This document shows, one piece after another, positions 1-11,011 of a stretch of DNA of 64,000 nucleotides. The position numbers and the translations under genes were made by a program. The notes below the pieces were generated by a model, which was given only the letters and a program-made list of their open reading frames with translations, ran no database searches and had not been told where the DNA came from. This DNA comes from Acidobacteriota bacterium (GTDB lineage: Bacteria; Acidobacteriota; Terriglobia; 20CM-2-55-15): the NCBI GenBank assembly GCA_022821145.1, contig JAJEEE010000053.1, positions 1 to 64,000 on the forward strand, read 5' to 3'. Within the stretch, counting starts at the first letter, position 1. Every line of letters begins with the position of its first letter.

Positions 1-958
1 TCGGCCGAACCGGGAGTTCGTGTGGTCGGCGGGGTGGAACTTCTCCGCCGTCAACGAGGTCAAGGTCAACAACTTCGGTTTCGTCAATGATCAGGATTAC
101 GACCCCGACGGGACCGGCGCCCTTCTCGCAGTCATTGGGGACAGTTTCGTCGAGGCGTTCCGGGTGCCGTTCGAGCACACCTGCCACGGCCGGCTCGCCG
201 CGCGCCTGAACGGCGCGGCTCGTGTCTATTCCTTCGGTGTGTCCGGAGCACCCTTGAGCCAGTACCTGGCGTATGCCGGGTACGTTCGGGACACGTTCAG
301 ACCGGATCGCCTTGCGATTGTCATCATCGACAACGACTATGATCAGAGCCTTGCCAAGTACGGGTTCCAGGGGGGCAAGCACCAGTTCGTGGAACGCGGC
401 GGCGGCCGGCTCGCGCTGGAGCGAAGCGATCTCGAGTTCCGCCCGCGCTTCAGGCTGGTCAGAGGATCGGCGTTGGCGAGATACGTGGCGATCAACTTGG
501 GCATGGCAAGGGGACGGATTTATCGGTTGTTCACCGGCGACGACCCGGATGCACGTGTCCCGGAGGCGGATCGTGCGACGTGGGTCGCCGACTCGATGCG
601 AGCCGTCGACGCGTTTCTCGACATGTTGCCCGCGGCGTCCGGCTTGGAGCCGGAACGGATCTTGTTCATCGTGGACGGCATCCGTCCTCGCGTTTACGGA
701 AGCGATGTCCCGGAGTCGGAGACGGGAGTCTACCGCGAAGACGTGGGCTACGTGGATGCCATGCGGCGCTACTTTATCGAGAACGTTGTCCGCAGGGGAT
801 ACGAGACGATCGACCTGGAGCCGGCGTTCGCCGAGCACTACGGGCTGCACCGAACGCAATTCGACTGGCTGCCGCTCGACGAGCATTGGAACGCACTGGG
901 ACACGAGGTGTGCTCGGAGGCAGCGGCCGGTTCGGAGCTGCTGCGGGACTTCCGGTGA
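1..958 (+). CDS. SGNH/GDSL-hydrolase-like protein, 5' end cut by window
   Basis: The frame is open from the first bases of the window, so the gene starts upstream; the GTG at 20 is not a convincing start. An early GDSF motif is the SGNH nucleophile block, and DEHWNALGHE near the C-terminus supplies the Asp-x-x-His pair. This layout is typical of the SGNH fold used by many O-acyl esterases and acetyltransferase-associated proteins. The preceding NNFGFVND stretch resembles the entry to the SGNH domain in proteins that follow MBOAT acyltransferases. The gene converges on the DUF5989/SxtJ/carbamoyltransferase genes, which often occur with SGNH proteins in polysaccharide or secondary-metabolite decoration loci. 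The substrate cannot be told. Confidence 0.75.
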   Translation, partial: RPNREFVWSAGWNFSAVNEVKVNNFGFVNDQDYDPDGTGALLAVIGDSFVEAFRVPFEHTCHGRLAARLNGAARVYSFGVSGAPLSQYLAYAGYVRDTFRPDRLAIVIIDNDYDQSLAKYGFQGGKHQFVERGGGRLALERSDLEFRPRFRLVRGSALARYVAINLGMARGRIYRLFTGDDPDARVPEADRATWVADSMRAVDAFLDMLPAASGLEPERILFIVDGIRPRVYGSDVPESETGVYREDVGYVDAMRRYFIENVVRRGYETIDLEPAFAEHYGLHRTQFDWLPLDEHWNALGHEVCSEAAAGSELLRDFR

Positions 959-1036
959 TCGCTGACGCGCTGCTGCGGGAGTTGAAGACTCGTTTCTCCG
1001 CGGACGCTGCCTCGCCCGCACCGTAGATGAACAGCC

Positions 1037-1258
1037 TCAAAACAGCGTGTACACGAACGGGGCCGCCACGCTACCCGACACCAGTATCAGCGCACCGACG
1101 AGCAGCAGCGCGAGGACGATCGGCGTCAGCCACCATTTCTTGTTCGTCGCCATGAACTCCCACAGCTCGGCGACCAATCCGGGCCGCGCCGCCTCGGCCT
1201 CGGTCTTGAAGTCTCCGCTGCGTTCGTTGCCTGCTACCTGCGGTGGTCGGTCTGCCAT
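1037..1258 (-). CDS. DUF5989 family small membrane protein
   Basis: 73 aa with one transmembrane segment near residues 44-66, preceded by a charged, tryptophan-containing stretch (LWEFMATNKKWWL) and ending APFVYTLF. This matches my memory of the DUF5989 pattern, a short protein found beside SxtJ-type membrane proteins and NodU-type carbamoyltransferases. It is the last gene of that three-gene cassette on the minus strand, 35 bp downstream of the SxtJ-like gene. Its function is unknown; the association suggests an accessory role in carbamoylation or export at the inner membrane. Confidence 0.75.
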   Translation of the reverse strand: MADRPPQVAGNERSGDFKTEAEAARPGLVAELWEFMATNKKWWLTPIVLALLLVGALILVSGSVAAPFVYTLF

Positions 1259-1293
1259 GTCTCGAATCCGTGTCGTCCGCTTGGACTCCTACC

Positions 1294-1710
1294 CTAGAAC
1301 TGCCGGAAGTAGCGCCGCACGTCGCGCACCTGCCGGCGCGCGGTCCAGTAGCTCGCCACGGTTCGGTTCGGCGCGCGGTCCAGCGGGTCGCCGTGGACGA
1401 GGCGCAGCACCAGACCGATCGGCGTCAACACCAGATAATACGTCGCGGCCAGCACCAGGTGCGACAGCGTCCACCCGATGGGGAACGCCGCGTAGAGCCA
1501 GCCGAGCCAGACCCAGCGGCGCAACGGCGGCGCCGCGGCGTAGATGGCGGCCAGCACCGCACCCCCCGCCCAGACCATCCGCGCGGCCGCCGGGGCTTCC
1601 AGCCGCCAGTGCACCAGTCCGCCAGCCAGCGCGACGAACGCTGCCAGCAGCACGCCGAACCAGCGCAGCTCCCTGGCCGACGGATGGCGATTGATCTCCA
1701 GCAGAGCCAT
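1294..1710 (-). CDS. SxtJ family membrane protein
   Basis: 138 aa. The ATG at 1708-1710 lies 5 bp after the stop of the carbamoyltransferase, so the two are surely co-transcribed; a longer upstream frame here is only a shadow of the carbamoyltransferase. Three to four hydrophobic segments are visible (about residues 18-35, 45-60, 65-80 and 83-102), followed by a basic C-terminus. SxtJ-like proteins are named after a gene of the saxitoxin cluster and accompany NodU-type carbamoyltransferases; their biochemical role is not established. Confidence 0.75.
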   Translation of the reverse strand: MALLEINRHPSARELRWFGVLLAAFVALAGGLVHWRLEAPAAARMVWAGGAVLAAIYAAAPPLRRWVWLGWLYAAFPIGWTLSHLVLAATYYLVLTPIGLVLRLVHGDPLDRAPNRTVASYWTARRQVRDVRRYFRQF

Positions 1711-1715
1711 CGGCG

Positions 1716-3548
1716 TCAGTCGAGGGCGAACTCGCCGCGATAGGCGCCGGCATCGACCGCCAACGCCGGCTGCGCCCGCTTGCGGAGGAGAAAGCGCTCC
1801 AGTACGAGCACATCCATGTTCGTGGCCAGGAAGCAGCGGTAGGCATGCTCGGGCGCGCACACGATCGGCTCGCCCCTTAGGTTGAAGCTCGTGTTGATCA
1901 GTACCGGACAACCGGTCTTCGCCTCGAAGGCCCGCAGCAGCGCCGCGTAGCGTTCGTGCCGCTCGGCGTCCACGGTCTGGACCCGCGCCGAGTAGTCGAC
2001 GTGGGTGACCGCCGGGACGTCGGACCGCGCCGCCTTCAGCTTGTCCAGTCCGCGCAGGCCGTTCCCCCCCTCGTCGAGCGGCGTCCGGCGCGACTCGCGC
2101 ACCGGGGCCACCAGCAGCATGTACGGACTGTCCTCCCGCGGCCGCATCTCGAAGAAGTCGGCGACGCGGTCTCGGAGCACCGACGGCGCCAACGGGCGAA
2201 ACGACTCGCGGAACTTGATCTTGCGGTTCATCACCGACTGCATGTCGCGGCTGCGGGCGTCGCCCAGGATGCTGCGCGAGCCGAGGGCTCGCGGGCCGAA
2301 CTCCATGCGTCCCTGAAACCACCCCACTACCTGCTCGCGCGCCAGCAGGTCGGCGACTGCATCGCACAGGGACGCATCGTCCGCGTACTCCTCGTAGACC
2401 GCTCCGGCGCCGCTCAGGAAGGCCCGGATGTCGTCGTCCGCCGCGCGCGGGCCGAGCAGCGAGCCGTGCTGGGCATCCGGCGTCCGCGCCTCCCGCGGGT
2501 GGTCGAGAAGCTGATGCCAGATAAACAGCGCCACGCCCAGGGCGCCGCCCGCATCCCCCGCCGCCGGCTGGATCCAGATGTTGTCGAACGGCCCCTCGCG
2601 CAGCACGCGTCCGTTGCCGACGCAGTTCAGCGCGACCCCGCCGGCGAGGCACAGGTTGCGCATCCCCGTCTCGGCGTGCACGTGGCGCGCCGCCCGCAGC
2701 ATCGCCTCCTCGGTGACAGCCTGAATCGACGCGGCGATGTCCATCTCCCGCTCAGTGATCGGTGCCTCCGGCTGCCGCGGCGGCCCGCCGAAGAGGGCGT
2801 CGAACCTGCGCGACGTCATGCGCAGGCCCTGGCAGTAGTCGAAGTACGACATGTCGAGACGGAACGACCCGTCCGGCTTCAGATCGATCAGGTGGTCTCG
2901 GATGCGGTCGATGTACTTCGGCTCACCGTACGGCGCCAACCCCATCAGCTTGTACTCGCCGGAGTTGACCTTGAAGCCGGTGAAGTAGGTAAAGGCCGAG
3001 TACAGCAACCCGAGCGAGTGCGGGAAGCGGATCTCGTGGGTCAGCTCGATGCGGTTGCCGCGGCCGACGCCATAGGCGGTCGTCGCCCACTCGCCGACCC
3101 CGTCCAGCGTCAGGATGGCGGCCTCGTCGAACGGTGACGGAAAGAACGCGCTGGCCGCGTGAGACTCGTGATGCTCGGTGAAGACGATCTGGCGACGGTA
3201 GCCTGGCAGCCCGCGCCCGATCTCGCGGGGCAGGTGCAGCTTCTGCTTCGCCCACAGCGGCACGAACCGCAGGAACGACCGGAACCCGCGCGGCGCGAAG
3301 GAGAGGTACGTCTCGAGCAGCCGCTCGAGCTTCAGGAACGGCTTGTCGTAGAAGCCGACGTAGTCGAGCGCCTCCGGGGCAATCCCCGCCTCGTCGAGAC
3401 AGTAGCGAATCGCATGGACGGGGAACGAGTGGTCGTGCTTCCGGCGCGTGAACCGCTCTTCCTGTGCCGCGGCCAAGATGTCGCCGTCGACCACGAGGGC
3501 CGCCGCCGAGTCGTGGTAGAAGGCCGAGATGCCCAGGATCGTGGTCAT
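1716..3548 (-). CDS. NodU/CmcH-type O-carbamoyltransferase
   Basis: 610 aa, full length for the family. The N-terminus (MTTILGISAFYHDSAAAL) and a TEHHESHAASAF histidine cluster near residue 125 form the Kae1-like domain with its metal-binding residues. GGVALNCVGNGR follows mid-protein. The C-terminal YrdC-like half carries a QGRMEFGPRALGSRSIL block. Enzymes of this family transfer a carbamoyl group from carbamoyl phosphate, through an adenylate, to a hydroxyl of a sugar or small molecule. It heads the cassette with SxtJ and DUF5989. A small-molecule or glycan target is likely, but none is encoded nearby. The gene begins directly downstream of a tRNA-like remnant. Confidence 0.9.
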   Translation of the reverse strand: MTTILGISAFYHDSAAALVVDGDILAAAQEERFTRRKHDHSFPVHAIRYCLDEAGIAPEALDYVGFYDKPFLKLERLLETYLSFAPRGFRSFLRFVPLWAKQKLHLPREIGRGLPGYRRQIVFTEHHESHAASAFFPSPFDEAAILTLDGVGEWATTAYGVGRGNRIELTHEIRFPHSLGLLYSAFTYFTGFKVNSGEYKLMGLAPYGEPKYIDRIRDHLIDLKPDGSFRLDMSYFDYCQGLRMTSRRFDALFGGPPRQPEAPITEREMDIAASIQAVTEEAMLRAARHVHAETGMRNLCLAGGVALNCVGNGRVLREGPFDNIWIQPAAGDAGGALGVALFIWHQLLDHPREARTPDAQHGSLLGPRAADDDIRAFLSGAGAVYEEYADDASLCDAVADLLAREQVVGWFQGRMEFGPRALGSRSILGDARSRDMQSVMNRKIKFRESFRPLAPSVLRDRVADFFEMRPREDSPYMLLVAPVRESRRTPLDEGGNGLRGLDKLKAARSDVPAVTHVDYSARVQTVDAERHERYAALLRAFEAKTGCPVLINTSFNLRGEPIVCAPEHAYRCFLATNMDVLVLERFLLRKRAQPALAVDAGAYRGEFALD

Positions 3549-3561
3549 GCCGTATCGCTCA

Positions 3562-3662
3562 GCTGGCGTCTTTCCCCCGGGATCGACCCGCGCTGCGATC
3601 GTCGGAACCGACAGTTGCCGGGCGGCGCCTCATATACACCGAACCAACTGAGCTACGCCGGC
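3562..3662 (-). pseudogene. tRNA remnant (5' half clear, rest degraded)
   Basis: On the minus strand, 3662-3643 reads as the first 20 nt of a tRNA: a 7-base acceptor strand, TA, and a D-arm start GCTCAGTTGGT. About 75 nt further on, a weak T-arm-like GGGTCGATCCC and a CGCCAGC that pairs with the acceptor at 6 of 7 positions (3562-3568) can be seen. The D-stem does not close, no clean anticodon arm exists, and the T-loop is one base short. It is best read as a decayed tRNA in the leader of the carbamoyltransferase gene. The acceptor pairing could be chance. Confidence 0.45.
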
Positions 3663-3963
3663 ATCCGTTTAGACTCAGTGACTCAGGGGCATTCAACAAC
3701 GCTCTGCCAGCCGGCACTGCCAGCCAAACGGTCCGCGCTGGCTCGAACAGCCGGCGCTGTGGTGGCCATAGCGAACTGGACGATGTCCTTGATCCCCATC
3801 ATCCGTCGCCGGTGCCGGGCGTTCTTCGATACGCCCGCGGCGGTGTCCTGGGTCGTGCCGGCCGGGGCCGGCCGGGCCGAGTATAGGCACGGTGCGTTAC
3901 CCGGTTTGAAGACGGGGTAGCCAAACCCGCTTGTTGCTTTCCCATATACCCTTCATTTTCGAA
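3663..3963. other. Intergenic stretch, no supported gene
   Basis: About 300 bp between the tRNA remnant and tRNA-Thr. Only short, low-complexity frames are present, among them a 38-codon minus-strand frame starting near 3796 with no clear ribosome site. I see no convincing promoter or terminator. Confidence 0.4.
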
Positions 3964-4036
3964 AGCCAACGAGCGGACTCGAACCGCTGACCTGCTGATT
4001 ACGAATCAGCTGCTCTACCAACTGAGCTACGTTGGC
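3964..4036 (-). tRNA. tRNA-Thr(CGT)
   Basis: 73 nt on the minus strand. Acceptor GCCAACG pairs with CGTTGGC, followed by discriminator T. The D-arm is GCTCAGTTGGTAGAGC, the anticodon stem GCTGA/TCAGC with loop TTCGTAA giving anticodon CGT (codon ACG), and the T-arm AGCGGTTCGAGTCCGCT. CCA is not encoded. The 5' end directly abuts a run of seven T and a terminator-like hairpin. Confidence 0.96.
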
Positions 4037-4065
4037 AAAAAAATGCTCACCACGGAGGGTGAGCA
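4037..4065 (-). terminator. Terminator-like hairpin abutting tRNA-Thr
   Basis: On the minus strand TGCTCACC (4065-4058), a 6-nt loop and GGTGAGCA (4051-4044) form a perfect 8-bp stem, followed by seven T (4043-4037) that run directly into the tRNA-Thr 5' end. This has intrinsic-terminator form. It could end the short RNA predicted from the upstream promoter, attenuate the tRNA transcript, or mark a processing site. Confidence 0.65.
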
Positions 4066-4121
4066 AGAGTTGCAAAGAGAAAAAGGATCCACCCCGGCGT
4101 ACGGGATAGAAAGCTCCAACG
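4037..4121 (-). ncRNA. Candidate short leader or small RNA upstream of tRNA-Thr
   Basis: A stretch of about 85 nt bounded by the promoter at 4128-4156 and the hairpin with T7 at 4037-4065. No open frame with a ribosome site fits inside it. It matches no RNA family I recognise. It may be an independent small RNA or simply the 5' leader of the tRNA-Thr primary transcript. Confidence 0.3.
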
Positions 4122-4127
4122 CCACCT

Positions 4128-4156
4128 AATTTAAGGACGGGCTCCGACCTTGTCAA
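4128..4156 (-). promoter_or_regulatory. Sigma70-type promoter upstream of tRNA-Thr
   Basis: On the minus strand a perfect -35 TTGACA (4156-4151), a 17-bp spacer and a -10 TAAATT (4133-4128, 4 of 6 consensus). Transcription would start near 4121 and meet the terminator hairpin about 55-85 nt later, before the tRNA. Confidence 0.6.
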
Positions 4157-4217
4157 CAGAAATTCTCGGGCGGCCCGCAAGGTGTTCCATTTGTTGGGTT
4201 TGGGGGCGAAACCCGGT

Positions 4218-5300
4218 TCACGGGCCCGGAAGTTCCCGCGTAACTCGTTGATCTATCTTGAGTTGTATGAATTCCGCTTCCGGGCTCACGCCCATGAACC
4301 GTTCCGGGTGCCGTCTTTTCAGGTACATACGGAGCCCGCCGTAGCCGACCCCGGCGACCAGGGTGAACGCGAGCGCAACGGCGATCCAGGTGAAGACCCC
4401 CAGGATCAGTTCCGGGAGCGTGAGCGCGTTCGGCGGGGGCGCGTCCCAGGTGACTTCGGACTCGTATCGGAGTCCGTCGAGCACGCTGGCGGCGAGCCCG
4501 TCGTCCGTCGATTCCAGGACGATGCCCAGCAGGGGGCCCGTCCGGCGGTTGGCGTAGTCCGCGCCGCCCGCCGCGGTCCACGTGTCCAGATACAGGCTCG
4601 CCAGGTGCTGGGTCGGGTACAGGATGATGGCCACGCGCGCGCGGGCTCCGTCGCCCGAGCGGTACTCGGCCACGGCGGCTTCGGCGCTGTTCTCGAAACC
4701 CAGCGCGGCTGGATCCAGGCCGGTGGCTTCGCCCAGGGCGTCCGAGGTCAGCAGGTACCGCTCCGAGTCCTGGACCAGTCCCGCTCGGGGGAGCAGGGTC
4801 GACACCGGCGCTTTTCGGGAGCTGCCCAGGATGTTGGCGGCCAGGAGCCGTCCCAGCGCCTCCGCGTCGTCGGCGTTGCCCGCGAGCAGGGCGACGTAGT
4901 TGGATTGCCAGACGACCAGGCCCTCGTTCTGGGTGTAGCTTTCGATGCCGATGGCCGCGGGCGTGAAGTCGTTGCGGGTCCAGTCGCGCTCCAGCGCGAA
5001 CAGTCCGAACGCTCCGGTCGAGTCCACCATTTCGATCAGCGTCGCGTCGACGCGGTTTCCGGATCCGGAGCGAACGGCCGCGAACCGCGATGCGCCCCGG
5101 ACGCCGTATTCGCGGATGCGTCCGGCGTTCTCGGCGGCCACGCCTTCAATGTCCGCGGGGGCGAAGTCCGATGCGCCGGGTTCGAGGGACCATTCCGCGC
5201 TGCCGGCGACCCGATCCATGAGGGTCGGCCGGTCCTGAGCCGAGGCGAAACCCGCCCATGCCGGGATCAGGCACGCCGCAACGATTCTCCGGAACGTCAT
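4218..5300 (-). CDS. DUF6599 family protein, membrane-anchored
   Basis: 360 aa. An N-terminal signal peptide (about residues 1-21, ending GFASAQ) precedes a soluble region rich in YRSGDGARARV- and ADDAEALGRLLAANI-like stretches. A single transmembrane segment lies at about 298-320, with a basic cytoplasmic tail. This arrangement and composition fit DUF6599, a family I know mainly from Acidobacteriota, with no known function. The start is the ATG at 5298-5300. The gene stands alone: 144 bp separate it from the amidase stop upstream, and tRNA-Thr lies downstream. Confidence 0.7.
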   Translation of the reverse strand: MTFRRIVAACLIPAWAGFASAQDRPTLMDRVAGSAEWSLEPGASDFAPADIEGVAAENAGRIREYGVRGASRFAAVRSGSGNRVDATLIEMVDSTGAFGLFALERDWTRNDFTPAAIGIESYTQNEGLVVWQSNYVALLAGNADDAEALGRLLAANILGSSRKAPVSTLLPRAGLVQDSERYLLTSDALGEATGLDPAALGFENSAEAAVAEYRSGDGARARVAIILYPTQHLASLYLDTWTAAGGADYANRRTGPLLGIVLESTDDGLAASVLDGLRYESEVTWDAPPPNALTLPELILGVFTWIAVALAFTLVAGVGYGGLRMYLKRRHPERFMGVSPEAEFIQLKIDQRVTRELPGP

Positions 5301-5444
5301 TACGACTTATAGAGTATTCGAGATCGAGGAAAGTTCCACGCGCGTTCGTATCGCGAATCCCGACATCGCCTGGCCCGCCGCGGCGATCGGCGTCTGGGTC
5401 TTCGGCGCGCGTTCCTCGAATATGCGGCGGGGCGGCCGGCGCGC

Positions 5445-7061
5445 CTATTCCTCGACGCTCGCCGACTCGAATCCGCCCAGCGTGTCCGCGTAGGCGCGCA
5501 CGCCGGCCAACAGGGCGTCCACGATCTCGCCGCGGCGTGCCTCGCCCTGCAGCAGACGCTCGTCCTCGGGGTTGCTGATGAACGACACCTCGGTCAGGAT
5601 TGCCGGCATGTCGGCGCCGATCAGAACGACGAAGGGCGCCTGCTTGACGCCCCGGTCGCGGCCGAAGTCCGCGTGGCCGGCCATGGCCCGCTGCACGTGC
5701 CGGGCCAGCTCGCGCGATTCCTCCAGCGTGTCCTGGTGAGCGATCCGGCGGAGCAGGTCCTGCAGTTCCGAGATCGACGCCTGGGAGGCCGCGTTTTCCC
5801 GGGCCGCGATCTCCAGGTCGGCGCGGGAGGCCGCCAGGTTCAGGACGTAGGTCTCGAACCCGCGAATCGATGGGTCCCGGCTCGCGTTGGCGTGGATCGA
5901 CAGGAACAGGTCGGCCTGGGCCTGATTCGCCATGGCCGTCCGGGCCTCCAGCGGCACATAGGAATCGTCGTTTCGGGTCAGCACGACCTCGGCGCCGATC
6001 TCGCGTTCGATTCTCTCACGGAGCCGCAGCGCCAGGTCGAGCACCAGCGCCTTCTCGGTCAGGCCGCCGGGTCCGATCGTGCCCGTGTCGTTGCCGCCGT
6101 GTCCGGGGTCGATCACGACGCGTCCGACCTTGAGTCCCAGGCTTCGAATCAGCGAGTGCGCGTCGTTGGTTCCGGGGCTCGCCGGCCGGGGCGGTTCGCC
6201 CGACCGGTTCGCGGCGGGGTCCGCCTCGACGGCTTCGGAGGCCGCCGGATCCGGCCCGGTTCCGGCGGCGGCCGGCGCAGCGGGCGTATCGGGGACCGGG
6301 TCGGCGCGGAGATCGATGATCAGGCGGTCGGGATCCCGCAGCGTGAACGCCGTGGCGGCGGCGCGTCCGACCAGGTCCATGACCACGCGCACGGAATCGG
6401 CGTCGTGCTGTCCGACGCGGACGTTGTGGAGCATGACCGACGTCCCCGGGAACTGCAACTGCTCGAGCGAGGCGCCGATACGGGCGCCCGCGATGTCGAC
6501 GAACACCCGTGGCGGATTCCGCGCGTCGCCCTGCGCGAACGTCGGTTCGCCCGCCATGTCCACGACGACGCGGGCCGATCGCGGCGATTCCCAGAAACGG
6601 ATGTTCTCCACCCGGACCGGTGTTCCGTCCGGTTCGGGGGATTCCGATTCGTGTTCGTTCTCCGGGGACGGGGAGACGGTGAGGCGCATCAGATCGGCCC
6701 GTGCGGATTCGACGAACCGGGACGCCGGGTATTCGCGGACAAGGAATTCCAGTGTCCGGACGGCGGCCTCCGTCGCCTGGATCTCCCCGTATAGGGCGGC
6801 GATGCGGATCAGGGCGTCGTCGGCGTACCCGGTGTGGGGCGTGATCAGGTACACGCGCTCGTACTGCCGGATCAATTCCAGGTACTCGGATCGCGTGCGT
6901 TCCGCGGGCGGCTTGTCCCGGAGGGCGACCTCGGCCGCGTTGGCGGCCATGTAGGCTTCGGCGGACCGCTCGAGCGGAGTCTGGGCATGGAGGCCGGGAA
7001 CGGCGGCCATCACCGCCAGCGCGGCGGCGATACGCGTCCGGATCTCGGCCTGTGGGTTCAT
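5445..7061 (-). CDS. N-acetylmuramoyl-L-alanine amidase with AMIN domain
   Basis: 538 aa from the ATG at 7059-7061, chosen because the residues upstream in the longer frame are arginine-rich shadow sequence while MNPQ is followed by a signal peptide (residues about 9-25). A TPR-like region (about 30-125) comes next, then an AMIN domain (about 150-265), a Pro/Ala linker, and an Amidase_3 domain (about 315-525). The zinc ligands are visible in VVIDPGHGGNDTG, EKALVLDLAL and LFLSIHANAS, and the catalytic Glu in ILTEVSFISN. It cleaves septal peptidoglycan between MurNAc and L-Ala in the periplasm. The lytic transglycosylase gene directly upstream suggests a cell-wall remodelling pair. Confidence 0.9.
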   Translation of the reverse strand: MNPQAEIRTRIAAALAVMAAVPGLHAQTPLERSAEAYMAANAAEVALRDKPPAERTRSEYLELIRQYERVYLITPHTGYADDALIRIAALYGEIQATEAAVRTLEFLVREYPASRFVESARADLMRLTVSPSPENEHESESPEPDGTPVRVENIRFWESPRSARVVVDMAGEPTFAQGDARNPPRVFVDIAGARIGASLEQLQFPGTSVMLHNVRVGQHDADSVRVVMDLVGRAAATAFTLRDPDRLIIDLRADPVPDTPAAPAAAGTGPDPAASEAVEADPAANRSGEPPRPASPGTNDAHSLIRSLGLKVGRVVIDPGHGGNDTGTIGPGGLTEKALVLDLALRLRERIEREIGAEVVLTRNDDSYVPLEARTAMANQAQADLFLSIHANASRDPSIRGFETYVLNLAASRADLEIAARENAASQASISELQDLLRRIAHQDTLEESRELARHVQRAMAGHADFGRDRGVKQAPFVVLIGADMPAILTEVSFISNPEDERLLQGEARRGEIVDALLAGVRAYADTLGGFESASVEE

Positions 7062-7080
7062 ACGCGCCGTCGGGGGCCGT

Positions 7081-7791
7081 CTACGGGCCCGCGCCGAAAC
7101 TCGCCATGCTCGACATTCCCGTCGCGGCGAGCGGGCCGGACACACTTCCCGGCGCGCCGGTCCCATACCCGGCGACCACGCGACGGGGCGCGCGGCCGGC
7201 CATGCGTTCGTAGGCGTTGCGCACTTTTTGCACGTACGCCCGGGTCTCGGGAATGTTCGGAACGCGGCCGAGCCGCGCGACGCGGCCCTCGCCGGCGTTG
7301 TAAGCCGCCAGGGCCAAGTCGATGCGGCCCTCGAACGTGTCCAGCAGGAAACGCAGGTAACGCACGCCCCCCCGAATGTTCTGGGCGGCGTCGAACGGAT
7401 CGGCGACGCCGAACCGAGCGCTCGTTTCGGGAATCAACTGCATCAACCCACGCGCGTCCGTCGGCGAGACCGCGAATCGTTGAAAGTCGGACTCCACCTG
7501 TATGACGGCGCGGACCAGCACGGGATCCACGCCGTGGGCGGCCGAGATGCGTTCGATCAGGCCGTCGTAGGCCGCGGCCCGGCGGCTGGACGGACCGCGC
7601 AGGCCCGTCGTTACGGGCGGCGTGGACTTGCTCTGCATCCGCATCACGTTCGTGTACACGGTGCGGCCCGTGTCGTCGACGAACGCCGTGATCTCGCCCG
7701 TGGTCTGCGCGCAGACGCAGACGGCGGCCAACGCGATCGTCGCGCAGGCCACGCCCCGGAACAGTCCTATGGGTCGTGTTCGGTAGGTCAT
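7081..7791 (-). CDS. Lytic transglycosylase (SLT domain)
   Basis: 236 aa from the ATG at 7789-7791, with GGGGAAT upstream as a possible ribosome site; a start 26 codons earlier would spoil the signal peptide. A signal peptide (about residues 8-29) leads to a short segment ending near VYTNVMR, then an SLT domain of the goose-lysozyme fold. IQVESDFQ holds the catalytic Glu; GLMQLIPETA-like and LALAAYNAGEGRV blocks are the other signature motifs. It cleaves the MurNAc-GlcNAc bond to a 1,6-anhydro product. Its stop lies 19 bp from the amidase start, so the two are probably one transcript. Confidence 0.9.
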   Translation of the reverse strand: MTYRTRPIGLFRGVACATIALAAVCVCAQTTGEITAFVDDTGRTVYTNVMRMQSKSTPPVTTGLRGPSSRRAAAYDGLIERISAAHGVDPVLVRAVIQVESDFQRFAVSPTDARGLMQLIPETSARFGVADPFDAAQNIRGGVRYLRFLLDTFEGRIDLALAAYNAGEGRVARLGRVPNIPETRAYVQKVRNAYERMAGRAPRRVVAGYGTGAPGSVSGPLAATGMSSMASFGAGP

Positions 7792-7908
7792 TCCATTCCC
7801 CACGCCGCCAGTGTGTTCCGGGCCGTGGTCCGCGTCCCCCACCGGAAAACGCACGAACCAGAATAACACTGGCGCAAAATTTGCGCAAATCGCGCCGCGC
7901 GGCGGCGC

Positions 7909-10544
<2,636 letters not shown>

Positions 10545-10548
<4 letters not shown>

Positions 10549-11006
10549 CGGAGCCTGTCCAGTTCGGACGCGATCTCGTCCGCGTCGTATCCAAGACGCT
10601 GGAGAGCCCGGGAAAGACGAGCCGCGTCGGCCAGCGCGAGCGGCCGGCCGATCCGTAAACTTCCCATTTTATCGTGTAGGGCTTCTGCAAGTGAAGGCCA
10701 ATCCTGGTCCTCGATCACGCGCCGGATCACGCCGGGGGCGACCCCGGCGCGCGCCAGATCGGCCTCGAGCCGCGCACGGCCGCGGTCGAACCGCCGCCGC
10801 ACCCAGTTCCGGGCGTAGCGTTCGTCGTCGAGGTATCCGGCTCCGGACAGGCGCCCGAGAACCTCGTCGATCGCCGCCGAATCGTTCCCGAACCGTTTCG
10901 CCAGCCTCTCGCGGACTTGATGCGCCGTGCGTTCCCGGCGGGCCAGGAGCTTGAGCGCGTGTTGGACGAGCGGTGTGGGAACGCCGGCGAAGCGGTCTAC
11001 GGGCAT
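10545..11006 (-). CDS. recX: RecX family regulatory protein
   Basis: 153 aa from the ATG at 11004-11006. It shows the three tandem three-helix repeats of RecX, including LVQHALKLLARRERTAHQVRERL and LSGAGYLDDERYARNWVRRR blocks. RecX caps RecA filaments and limits recombinase activity. In many bacteria it sits beside recA; here it precedes alaS with a 4-bp overlap and follows the ilvE stop by only 5 bp, so it may be part of an ilvE-recX-alaS run. Confidence 0.88.
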
Positions 11007-11011
11007 TCCCC

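Noticed and set aside
3953-4180. Minus-strand 75-codon open frame
   Set aside because: It reads through the tRNA-Thr gene (NVAQLVEQLIRNQQVSGSSPL is the classic false translation of a tRNA).
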